In this document: positions 37,490 to 64,000 of the stretch, in pieces
Layout of the letters: each line of letters opens with the position of its first letter
Numbering within the stretch: the first letter of the stretch is position 1
Assembly (NCBI RefSeq): GCF_016859285.1
Contig: NC_053408.1
Location: forward strand, 8,586,213-8,650,212
Length of the DNA stretch: 64,000 nucleotides
Source of the DNA: Xiphias gladius
Lineage: Eukaryota > Chordata > Actinopteri > Istiophoriformes > Xiphiidae
Direction: 5' to 3'
Translations under genes and position numbers: made by a program
Notes under the pieces: generated by a model
Database searches by the model: none
What the model was told of the DNA's origin: nothing
Seen by the model: only the letters and a program-made list of their open reading frames with translations

Positions 37490-39640
37490 ATGGAAGAGAT
37501 AAAGACCGAGCCTGTGGATTTCGTGAAGGAATTTCAGGAATACCTGACACAGCAAACCCAGCATGTCAACATGATCTCAGGCTCTGTTTGTGGAGAAAAA
37601 GAGTCCGCGGAGCCGTTTCAAGCCGGTGGGGGGGCACGCACAACAGATAACAAAGCACTTTCTTCCTTTTATAAGTACACAGTGAGATGTTAAAGTCACG
37701 TTGTGTTTGTTTTTAGCTGCGCCCCGAAGCGAGCAGAACGGTCTGGACCCTCCGTCTGTGGAGGTGAGCCTGTCAATGGAGGATGGGTCGGACGTACAGA
37801 TGGACGGCCTGGAGAGGACCTGCGATGGAAAGTACAAGTGCAGCTACTGCAGCTATGCCAACAAGGGCATGGCCCGCCTGATAGAGCACATCCGCATCCA
37901 CACAGGTCAGTGTTTCCAACGCATTCATCCACCAAGGCCACACCATGCCCAGAAGCTTGTATTTGAAACACTGCAGCTAATCCAGACACACTGCTGGGCA
38001 GCTGTTGTATACCAGTGGCTCCGACGGTAGGGGGTCATTCAAGATGAAAATGGACTTTTTTTGTTTCCCCTGGACATGTTCCCAATCAGATGTTAACTGT
38101 AATGTATATATCAGCTACAGCTACATTTTAAGTTTTTTCTCACATAAGGTGTAGACTAGGGCTGCAGCAGTTGGTCAATTAGTCAATTAGCTGATTGACA
38201 GAAAGTTAATCAGCAATTATTTTAATAATCTACTAATTGTTTTAGTAATTTTTCAAGTAAAAATGACAAACCTTCCCAGGTCCCAGCCTCTCAAATGTGA
38301 GGATCTAATTCCTTTTATGTAATTTATAATAGTAAACATAATATGTTTGAGTTTTAGACTGTTGGTCAAATGAAACAAGCCATTTGAATACATCACCTTG
38401 GGCTGTGGGAAATTACAACAACTCCTCACTACTTTCTGACCCCTTTATAGACAAAACAATTAATTGATTACTCAAGAAAGTAATAGTCAGATTAATCAAT
38501 AATGAAAATAATCATTGCAGCAGGATGAAATATTGGAAGGACATTTTACTGCTGTCTCTTGTCTGTATCATGTGGTCCCACTTTGTATAATCCCTTGTAC
38601 AGCACACAAACTACATTGTACTTATTGCCTCATTGCTGTTTACTCCTTCACAGTAAATTATTTAACATCGACTAACTGCAATTATTTCTTCTCCCGGTTG
38701 TCACCCAGGAGAAAAGCCTCACCGCTGCCAGCTGTGCCCGTTTGCTTCAGCGTACGAGCGCCACTTGGAAGCCCACATGCGCTCACACACAGGAGAGAAG
38801 CCGTACAAGTGCGACCTCTGCGCCTTCCGCTGTAGTGACCGCAGCAACCTGTCACACCACCGTCGGCGCCGCCACAAACTTCTTCCCACGAGGGTCGTTC
38901 GCTCTCCTTTTACCAACAAGAGAATGTTGAGCGCCTTGCAGAAGAGGACGGGCTCGCTGGGCTTCAGCAGGCGACTGCTCATCAATTTCAACCCTGCCTC
39001 CATGGTGATGCCAAAATCAGATTATCTGAATGACTTGTCTCACAAGATCCACCACCATTTGAACAGCAGCGAGTGTAAGAACCTTCCCAAGGTGGATGAG
39101 AGTGACAGTCGCAACGGGGGTGCCAATACTTTGACGTTTAATAACCCGCTGAACCAGCTGTCCACACTTGCTGGCCAATTGAGCGACCTTCACACTGAGT
39201 CTGAGACTCCTGCATCCCCAGACAGGGAGTCCTTAAAAGACGAGAAGCCCATCCTCATACATCAGGTCTCTAGTGAGCAGGTTGCAGTGTGTTCAAATGG
39301 AGTGCAGACGTCACAACCTAAAAAAGAATCTCCCACCTCAGGCCACGGGAGTTGCAGTCCTGTTCCTGGCCTCGGTTTCGAGAACAACGTGAACGCTCTT
39401 ACTGTCAGTGGTAGCAACAGCCAGCCGAGCACACCCACTCCTGCCTCGACCACACCAGACCAACAGCTCTTACATAAATGCCCGCATTGTGATATTCACT
39501 TTTCTGACAATATCCTCTACACTATTCACATGGGCTGTCATGGCTACGCACATCCTTTCCAGTGCAACATCTGTGGACACATGTGCATTGACAAATACGA
39601 CTTTGCGTGCCATTTTGCCCGTGGCCAACATAAAAAGTGA
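37490..39640 (+). CDS. ikzf5: IKZF5 (Pegasus) Ikaros-family zinc-finger factor, 3 coding exons
   Basis: Nuclear DNA-binding repressor of the Ikaros family; human IKZF5 variants cause thrombocytopenia. Coding exons are 37490-37625, 37717-37905 and 38709-39640. Frames close to 418 aa, against about 420 in human. The 5'UTR is split, with an exon ending at 37276 and the next starting at 37470 (cttcag|G). The N-terminus matches the family (DFVKEFQEYLTQQTQHVNMI). Three N-terminal C2H2 fingers lie at about 87-107, 115-135 and 143-165, with TGEKP-type linkers (TGEKPHRC, TGEKPYKC). The middle holds NPLNQLSTLAGQLSDLH. The two C-terminal dimerisation fingers are at about 366-386 and 394-416 (YTIHMGCH, YDFACHFARGQH). 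Only three DNA-contact fingers, rather than four, is the Pegasus pattern. Intron 2 (37906-38708) carries a dispersed repeat. The gene is tail-to-tail with pstk. Confidence 0.98.
38158..38520 (+). repeat. Dispersed repeat family R1, copy in ikzf5 intron 2
   Basis: Begins agggctgcagcagttggtca and ends aatcattgcagcagg, so both ends carry the same 'gctgcag/ttgcagc' theme in opposite sense, suggesting short terminal inverted repeats. Confidence 0.75.
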
Positions 39641-40867
39641 TCCTTGCAACGTAGAAGCAGACGGAGTCATAGATCCTTGTGCTTTCACTATATTGCGCAT
39701 ACAGTGTTGTATACAGACATGGTTACACTGATTTATATTTTTGTTATGTACAGTTTACTATCTATTTTACATTCACTAACTGCACTATATTTTTGCCTTA
39801 CTGCATTTCTACATTTTTCCCAACTTTTAGCTTTTCATATTAGTTTTAAATGGACAAAACCACAGAAACATCTTGCAGTACAATGTAGTTTGCAGCAGTC
39901 AGTTTTACGCCAGTCCTTCTGACCACTGCCCTTCTGTGCTAATGCAGCTGCTAGTGTTTGAAATATTATTGTGATTTTGTGGATTTGCCCCAAAATCCCA
40001 GAACAAAACCAAAATCTCCTCTCTTTGCAGGGAGTCACAGGGGTTTCACTCAACTCTTTCAGTAAATCACAATCACATAGGTAGCTATATATGACACATT
40101 TTAAATGAAAGACCAAGTAACAGTAATAAAAAAAAAAAAAGAACATTTAAGAGCGTCACCGGCGCGGTATTCACTGCAGGGCTATTAAACTCATTTTGTC
40201 CACCATCGGTGTATCGCTTGTTAGGCTAATTGTGCACCAAAGTTTCTATCTCAGTGAAAATTAGCTGGACACATTTGGCTGTGAGAGACTAAAGTGGGGT
40301 GTCCAGAGACTGACAGCCTAATTGGCTCATTTTCGGTTCAAAATTGAAGTTTGTGCCCAGCCAGACTCCTTATAATTTTGCTTGCTTTTCTTTTATTTAT
40401 TTATTTATACTGAATCTCATTCCATAGACTGTAAAAGGTGTCCAACAAATCACTCAGTAATATTTTAATTGATTTAATATTGTTTTTCTTATTTATACTC
40501 TTCAAACCTTTTTTTTTATAAATATTTATATTCTGTCTTGAGTAGTTTTGTGGTACTGTATATATCAGTTTTTAGTACAAAGTCAAATTGAAGCCACTTC
40601 TTATTAGTATAGCAGCTGATGTTGAGGCACTGTAAAGTTCCAGGGTAACCCTGTGGCTCTAACATGTAAGGTGAAGTAATATTACTTTTTATTTTAAGTG
40701 GTAGCTTTTGATTTTATGGAAATCTTGGTCTAAAGTAACGACCTATTCAATTGGTTAACTTCTTTGTATGGGATTATCCTGTTACGGACAGATCATGGGA
40801 ATTTTGAGATTAATGGGCCCCTATTCCTTTTAATTTTAAGTATATCATGTGTATCCTGAAAAACAAG

Positions 40868-40873
40868 AATAAA
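40868..40873 (+). other. ikzf5: ikzf5 candidate poly(A) signal
   Basis: AATAAA about 1.23 kb after the ikzf5 stop, giving a 3'UTR of plausible length. A second AATAAA is at 41010-41015. Which is used cannot be told from sequence. Confidence 0.45.
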
Positions 40874-41104
40874 ATGTTATCTGATCAACATTTCATACCA
40901 TATTTGCAGAAACCACGTATACGGCCACGGTGGCTTATTTTGAGTTTGACATGGATTTTGAGGAAAGTATGGGCTTAAAAAAAATATTTCTTTCAGGTTT
41001 TTATTTCTAAATAAAATAATGAAAGGATACGTACATTTTCAAGTGTTTCATTTAGTGCCACAATGTTCCACAAACTTAAGACCAAGTGACCAGCAAAAGT
41101 ACAT

Positions 41105-41110
41105 TTTATT
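41105..41110 (-). other. pstk: pstk candidate poly(A) signal
   Basis: AATAAA on the minus strand, 74 bp beyond the pstk stop. It lies within about 100 bp of the second plus-strand AATAAA of ikzf5 (41010-41015), so the two transcripts probably meet or overlap here. Confidence 0.45.
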
Positions 41111-41183
41111 TACATTTAATTAAATACAAATTACACACATTCACTTTTGATTTGATCCAATTAAATCTGACTTTGTGAAAAAG

Positions 41184-43727
41184 TCATTTTTGGTTATTTA
41201 TAATCCTAAAGAAGATTTCCTTTTTCTCATCGTCAAAAAAACCCACTGCTCTTTTCACCACACGTCCCACGTCAGTGTCCTCTTCCTGAGTGAAGGACGT
41301 TTCCTGAAGCAACTCTTCTCGCAGGTTGTGAAGAAGTGTTGCTTTGGATTCATTCAGCTGAGTGGCCAAAGACCTCATGTGTTCAGAGGGCACTTGATTT
41401 TCTGAAGTTAAGGTGAAGAAATTATCATTATGCAGGGCCGCAAGAGAATAGACTGAGTAAAATGTCAACGTGTGATATTAATGAAGCTCTCAACTGACCT
41501 CTGGCAGTCTTCATGGCTTCAGAGATCAGGCGTCGACAGGCCTGGTCAGCCTGGTGAACCACACTAGAGGCACATTTCAGGCGGTCGGCCTCCTGCAAAA
41601 TATGATACAGCAACGCAGCTAAATTCTCCACCTCTGCAGCTGCATATTTAAAATCCATGCAATTTCTCTTTTTTTTGGGGGGGGGCGTTCACTCACCTTT
41701 TGCTTAGTGCTGTCCTCTATTGGGCTCAGCGGGTTGCTCAGTGCAAAGGAGATCAACTCCATCACCCCCTGGCTGAGGACAAGCCACACAGGAGGAGAAA
41801 CAGGCAGAAGCAACAAATTAACACCTGATTAATGCACTTTGGTAAAAAGTGTTAACTGCTCATTCTGCTGCCTTACATGTCACATTTGGACAAACTGTCT
41901 GTAGTGTTGAGCAAAATGCTTTTGGTCTCCCAGGAGTTCCTCTGTGGATTTGGAGACTCCAAACGCTTCACCATCTCCAATATCACCCCAGTGGGAATGG
42001 GTTCAGATCTGCTCTGGTTTCTGCTGATACAGGACTCCAAATCACAGTGTAGATACACCTGGCAGAACCCCAGTGAATCTTCAAAGACAACAGACACATT
42101 CATATAAAAACAGAGGGACACTATTTAAACTGCATCGTGGTGGTTTTGCATGTTTGAGAACATGATAAATTATTCATTTTCCATAGTGTACCACAAGTGT
42201 TACACTGATTTCTAATCATCCAGGCAGCCGCCAGCACAAGTTTTTTTTTTTCCCAGTACAATAACACAAATTTACTTGAGTCTTGAAAAATGCTTGGAAT
42301 CACTAATTCATCATAGTAAAAGCGTAGTTGCCTTTGAATGCTCCAAAGTTTTAATAAGTTTGAGGTGTGAAATCAATTTAAATGCTCACAGTGCTTTAAA
42401 AATTGTAAACAGAAATCTAAAATACACAAGGTTTGTAATGTATGGGCTACAAAAAATGCAAAACTACCAGTACAGTACTTCATGAAATTTCAAATCAGTG
42501 GCTTATGCTTAACACGGAAAACAGAGTGCTTACACTTTCTTGCAAGCTGGTAAACTTCATATCTCATGCTTGGATAGTAGAAGTTGTCATCCAGCAGAAA
42601 GACAAGCGGTGCCCGCTCAGCCTGAGAGTGGTCCAAAGCTTCAGGCTGCAGCAGAGCACGAACGCAACGTTCCCATGCAGCACCGTTGATCTGACAGCTG
42701 CTCGGCAGCTCCCGCAGCACATCAGGTTTGTTCAAGAACTGCTCGATGCACTGCAACACGGCCTGTCTGTGTAACTTCCATTCAGTGTGCTGGAAAGGGG
42801 GGGGACATGCTCTCTGATCCATAAAACCCTTTAGTGCATGTTGAAAATATGAAACTGAATTTACATTGTTAGGGCACAAAAGTATTCAGAATATTTAATA
42901 GGGGCAAGAAACTCAAGACACCCAAATGAGGAAAATGACTTTCAATGTCTCTGATTCCTATAGAGAATATATGTGACCTTAGTAATTATTTAATCTGTGA
43001 ATTGTACAAAATCATAATTAAAAAAAACAAACAAAACAACATTCACAAGTTCCCAGAACCCAAGGTGACATATTCAAATAGCTTGTTCTGTCCAAACCAC
43101 CAGTCCAAAGTCTATTCAAAATCTGTTAACTTACATGAAAACTAGAAAACCAGCATTTTCCATCAAATTACTTGAAACCATTATCGATTATCGAAATTGT
43201 TTTTGATTAATCGTTTCAGCTCTACCTTATTGTACTTTTCCCTCTTCCTCTCCTGTATAATTTAATACAGTACCTCAGAACATTACTGCAATATCTGTAG
43301 TTATACTTTAGTTTAGTTTACAATTTAAGATTACCATTAAAGGAGGGCCCAGTTAAAATCATTTACATTTTGCTATTCTAATAGTTTTGGATTGGCAGGG
43401 TTGGCCTTACTAGATTAGGAACCGACTCCGGATGACCAATTTGGATCCTGAACTCCCAGTAAAAAAAAAAAAAAAAAAAATCTCCCAATTCAGCTCCATG
43501 GTCTTTACCATTTCTTGCAGCTTGACACCGTCCTCCGCCGCTCTGGTCTGAAAAGCATGCTCGGGGATCAGGTCATCGTACGGCACCACGGTGGCTCTCC
43601 ATCCGCGCTCCGCGGCGGCGCCCAGGGTCGTGCGGGCCAGAGTGGACTTCCCAGCGGCAGGTAGCCCGCAGAGGACACACAGACAGGCCGGAGCCCGGAC
43701 GGCACCTGCGTCCTCCTCCGCCGCCAT
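41184..43727 (-). CDS. pstk: L-seryl-tRNA(Sec) kinase, 6 exons
   Basis: Phosphorylates Ser-tRNA(Sec) to O-phosphoseryl-tRNA(Sec), which SEPSECS then converts to selenocysteinyl-tRNA; needed for selenoprotein synthesis. Exons: 43727-43509, 42789-42534, 42078-41877, 41772-41697, 41592-41499 and 41401-41184. Frames close to 354 aa, against 348 in human. The Walker A loop GLPAAGKS is at residues 21-28, followed by VVPYDDLIPE. The family block LLDDNFYYPSMRYEVYQLAR is in exon 2, and YSLGFCQVYLHCDLESC spans the exon 2/3 junction, matching human YSLGFCQLFLDCPLE. Later exons hold the C-terminal tRNA-binding half (ESPNPQRNSWE, EAMKTARENQ). The start codon is the first ATG of the frame. Intron 1 has a 20-bp poly(A) (43461-43480) and a repeat fragment (43140-43225). 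No defect seen. Confidence 0.97.
43140..43225 (-). repeat. Dispersed repeat family R1, fragment in pstk intron 1
   Basis: Short inverted scrap ending gattaatcgtttcagctct, the family's left terminus in reverse. Confidence 0.5.
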
Positions 43728-43964
43728 GCGCTACCGGAGAGTCGCTTTAAAACTCGACTTTTTACGCCGCATCGCAGCCGTGGATGGTTACAGTCGACAG
43801 CTCACTTCCGCTGTCGACAAGCGAGGAAAAAACATGTGACTCTCGGACGTAATTCTTTCAGAATAAAAGCCGAAAAAGTGAAGCGAGGCAAGTAAAAGAA
43901 GGGGGGCGCACTGGAGAAATGGGAAAATACGGAAGCGCCTGGAATTCTCCAAAAGGAATAAAAA

Positions 43965-44165
43965 TATTAGTCGTAATTACGACTTCCGTATATCATAATT
44001 ATGACTTACTATCTCCAAATTACGAAAAAATATCTCACAATTACGATATCCGGATCTCATGATTACAAATCCGGGTCTCATTATTAGGAGAAGGGATCCT
44101 ATAACAACGAGATCCTAATCTCATAACTATGAGTAAACATTTCCTCATAATTACGAGATTTAATA
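43965..44165. repeat. AATTACGA palindromic repeat cluster
   Basis: Degenerate units of the type tcataattacgagat recur about every 15-30 bp in both senses, starting with a perfect 14-bp palindrome gtcgtaattacgac at 43970-43983 and ending at cctcataattacgagattta. Confidence 0.75.
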
Positions 44166-45292
44166 GAATAATAGGGTCGGGAATGGAACGCCTCGGAACT
44201 TACCTGGGAATCATCAGGTTATTGAGATTTCCTCAGTGTAAAAGTAATTGTTTGAGAGGTATCAGTACATCCAATGGTACGTTGCAAAAATGAACTGTTA
44301 ATAACTACTTCGGCATACTAAATTTCCAAACATTAAACAAATATAGGCCAAAAAACGGGGCTCAAATTGTAGTCTACAGTGTAACTCATGTATCAATGCC
44401 AATATAATACTCCATTTCTTTTTTATATCTGTTATTATTTATATCTGTTCACACAAGTGAAGACTTTTAACGTTTAATTTAAAACATTTTCCAAAATATT
44501 TGTTGAAATAGTTTTTTTTAATTCATTTTAAAGGGGTCCCAGACCTAAACGGTTGGGAACCACTTGGGCCAAGGGCTGTCAGATGTAGGGATTTTTGTCT
44601 TTCAATTTAAACCTTCTTTGGCCGATGTGAGAACCACCAACTGATGGGAAAAAGTAGTCGCTCAGTCCCTACAAGCTACAGATGATCTGTCTCCAACAGT
44701 ATGAATGGTGGTTAAACTTTATTTAACCATGTATTCTTTATTCTGGGAGAGCAGTGATATGCCTATAAGTGTCTAAACTGCCAAAGCTTACATAGGAAGG
44801 AAAAGAAGCCAGGGGGGAGCATTTCATTTCAGGGACATGATTCTTTTAACAATTTAATCACAAAACAATAAGCGAAGCCACTGCCAAAAAATATTCTCTT
44901 GCTTCATGCTTATTTCTGACATCCACCTAGCTCCACTTTGTCCCTCTCATGTATTATAATTACAGTACAAAAGGGACACAAACTGGGGCTAACGCCTACA
45001 GTAAAAGTACAGAATCGTTACAACAGTTCCAAGAAACTCTTTTCTTCTCATTTTTTTTTATTACAATTATCATCCATGAAATCAAAATACACAAAATCTT
45101 TAAAATACTTTGGGGAAAAAAAAACATATTAGAAATACAAAACATTTTTTTTCTACATTTTATGTTCAAAAATTGTTGATAAACAGGAATCTAATAAACC
45201 CACATATATCAATAAATATTATACATTTACCAGCCTTATCCACCACCACATTACTACCTTATAAAAAGGTGCCGGCAACAAGTTACAGTGAG

Positions 45293-45298
45293 TTTATT
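45293..45298 (-). other. adam9: adam9-like candidate poly(A) signal
   Basis: AATAAA on the minus strand about 100 bp beyond the stop codon at 45398-45400. This is the nearest such hexamer; use is inferred. Confidence 0.45.
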
Positions 45299-45397
45299 AT
45301 CATCATCACAGTGTTTTAAAATGATCTCCTCATACAGTGTTAAGCAAGTAGTAAACTTCATACATTCACAATACATATATTTAGCGTAAAAAGAGAA

Positions 45398-52814
<7,417 letters not shown>

Positions 52815-53380
52815 GATCCCGGTTAAAGGCTTTAGATTGTGTCCCCGGTGGACCTACGGTTATCTACAATTACTGAGCCCAACATTTGTGCCTCCGCTTC
52901 CTCCTGCGGGTCAGGTGCGCGTTGGTGGGTGTGGCTACGGACAGGTTTGCCACCCGGCGAGGGGTACAAGAAAAGCGAGAAAAAAGGCGTCGGTGAATTG
53001 ACAAGACTGCAAATATTTGTCAGAGGATTTCACAGACAGGATACTTTGGGACACCCTCTAATTGTTAACTGACGGTTAAACAATACGTGCTTTACTACTA
53101 ACTGTCTCAAGTGGGTGACTTTCTGCTTTCTGCCATTCCTCGGTCCATTGGTATTGTACATATAAAGAAACAGTGGGGATATAATACAGTCGATTTTTTT
53201 TTTTTTTTTCGATGGTGTCCAACTTTAAGCATGATTAACTACAGCAAATACAACACTCGCTGTTACAAACGCTGAGAAGCGCTTTGGAGATATCGCGTTA
53301 TTTTAGTAGTTGTTACGTCACACGCGCCCCGGAAATGTTTTGGCTCTGAGCAGCGGTACTGTTGAATTTAGGAAAATCAA
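52815..53380. promoter_or_regulatory. Shared adam9-like/parg promoter region and parg first exon
   Basis: The adam9-like ATG (52814, minus) and parg lie head-to-head. A CRE-like TTACGTCA (53313-53320) sits 8 bp from an ETS site CCGGAA (53329-53334), a layout typical of TATA-less housekeeping starts. About 45 bp later a strong donor (AATCAA|GTAAGA, intron from 53381) probably ends the noncoding parg exon 1, spliced to the acceptor at 53879|53880. The start site itself is inferred. Confidence 0.5.
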
Positions 53381-53672
53381 GTAAGACCAAAAAGTACAAC
53401 AGTGCGTTTTAACATTAGCCAAAGATTTAAAAATCCTCTTATAGTGTAATTTGAAGGTCTTTAAAATAGAAAGCTGTCTCCCTACACAGTACCGGCTCAG
53501 GGGCTATCCTGACCCAGGTTGTTGTTCAGTTGTTTTAACAACCCGGTGTAGTCCAAAGCTAGTTAGCATGTTTAGCTATTAAGCCATGGTGGCTATCAGC
53601 ATTTAGCGACACGAAAAATTTCGTCCCTGAATAAAGCAGAGTTATGTGCTTCCTTAAAATAAATTGTCATAT

Positions 53673-53779
53673 ATGGCTGCATATTATATTTTAAGATTTG
53701 CTAAATTATTGAAGAAAAGACTGCCCGAGAAACAAGTCTGGACTAAGACCTCACTGGTGGTGTCAGCTCAAGTTGTATT
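53673..53779 (+). other. Possible alternative in-frame 5' exon of parg
   Basis: From an ATG at 53673 the frame stays open to a GTGAGT donor at 53780 and ends in phase 2. Joined to the acceptor at 53880 it would read straight into the usual parg start, adding 37 residues (MAAYYILRFAKLLKKRLPEK..., Arg/Lys-rich and short of acids). The start context is only moderate (T at -3, G at +4), and chance openness over 36 codons is not rare, so this is a hypothesis. Confidence 0.3.
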
Positions 53780-53880
53780 GTGAGTATACGTGTAATGTTC
53801 AGGCTTAAGCTGCCAAAACGCCGCTCTGTCTCAAAATAATATGGACAGTTCTCACGTGTTGTCTTCTCCTCTTATTCAGA

Positions 53881-64000
<10,120 letters not shown>

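Larger units (their letters stand above)
43728..45397. other. pstk-adam9 intergenic interval
   Basis: No coding exon seen. It holds the pstk promoter flank, an AATTACGA-type palindromic repeat cluster (43965-44165) and a repeat scrap near 44530-44620 with the common fish phrase ggttgggaaccact. The right end is the probable 3'UTR of the adam9-like gene. Confidence 0.45.

Overview
This is a teleost (probably percomorph) nuclear window. It has compact multi-exon vertebrate genes with GT-AG introns, fish-type dispersed repeats and long (TG)n/(TC)n/(AT)n microsatellites. The block bub3 - hmx3 - acadsb - ikzf5 - pstk has the same order and relative orientations as human 10q26.13 (PSTK-IKZF5-ACADSB-HMX3-HMX2-BUB3, read in reverse), except that HMX2 is missing. 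I rebuilt six gene models exon by exon. All close in frame with splice-site support: bub3 (324 aa), hmx3 (290 aa), acadsb (432 aa), ikzf5 (418 aa), pstk (354 aa) and an ADAM9-type metalloprotease (820 aa, 22 coding exons). A seventh gene, parg, leaves the window at the right edge; its first 459 residues are present.

Layout. 0-22.6 kb is a gene-poor flank holding repeats, stretches that look like conserved noncoding DNA, and one orphan exon at 9.28 kb that I cannot name. 22.67-26.2 kb is bub3 (-), with a CDE/CHR-type cell-cycle promoter. 28.0-29.2 kb is hmx3 (-), with a G-quadruplex-prone tract upstream. 29.3-32.9 kb is noncoding. 32.9-36.9 kb is acadsb (-), head-to-head with ikzf5 (+, 37.2-39.6 kb). 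ikzf5 is tail-to-tail with pstk (-, 41.2-43.7 kb). 45.4-52.8 kb is the ADAM9-like gene (-), head-to-head with parg (+, from about 53.3 kb). The parg catalytic macrodomain lies beyond 64 kb.

Functions. The genes are not one pathway. They are a spindle-checkpoint WD40 protein, an inner-ear/lateral-line/neural homeobox factor, a mitochondrial branched-chain acyl-CoA dehydrogenase, an Ikaros-family repressor, the kinase that makes phosphoseryl-tRNA(Sec), a membrane sheddase and the main poly(ADP-ribose) hydrolase. I found no evidence of a novel multi-gene system. The points most worth checking are the missing hmx2, the bub3 CDE/CHR element, a GC-AG intron and a possible in-frame presequence-like extension in parg, the unusual disintegrin loop of the ADAM gene, a palindrome with forkhead-like half-sites, and the orphan exon.
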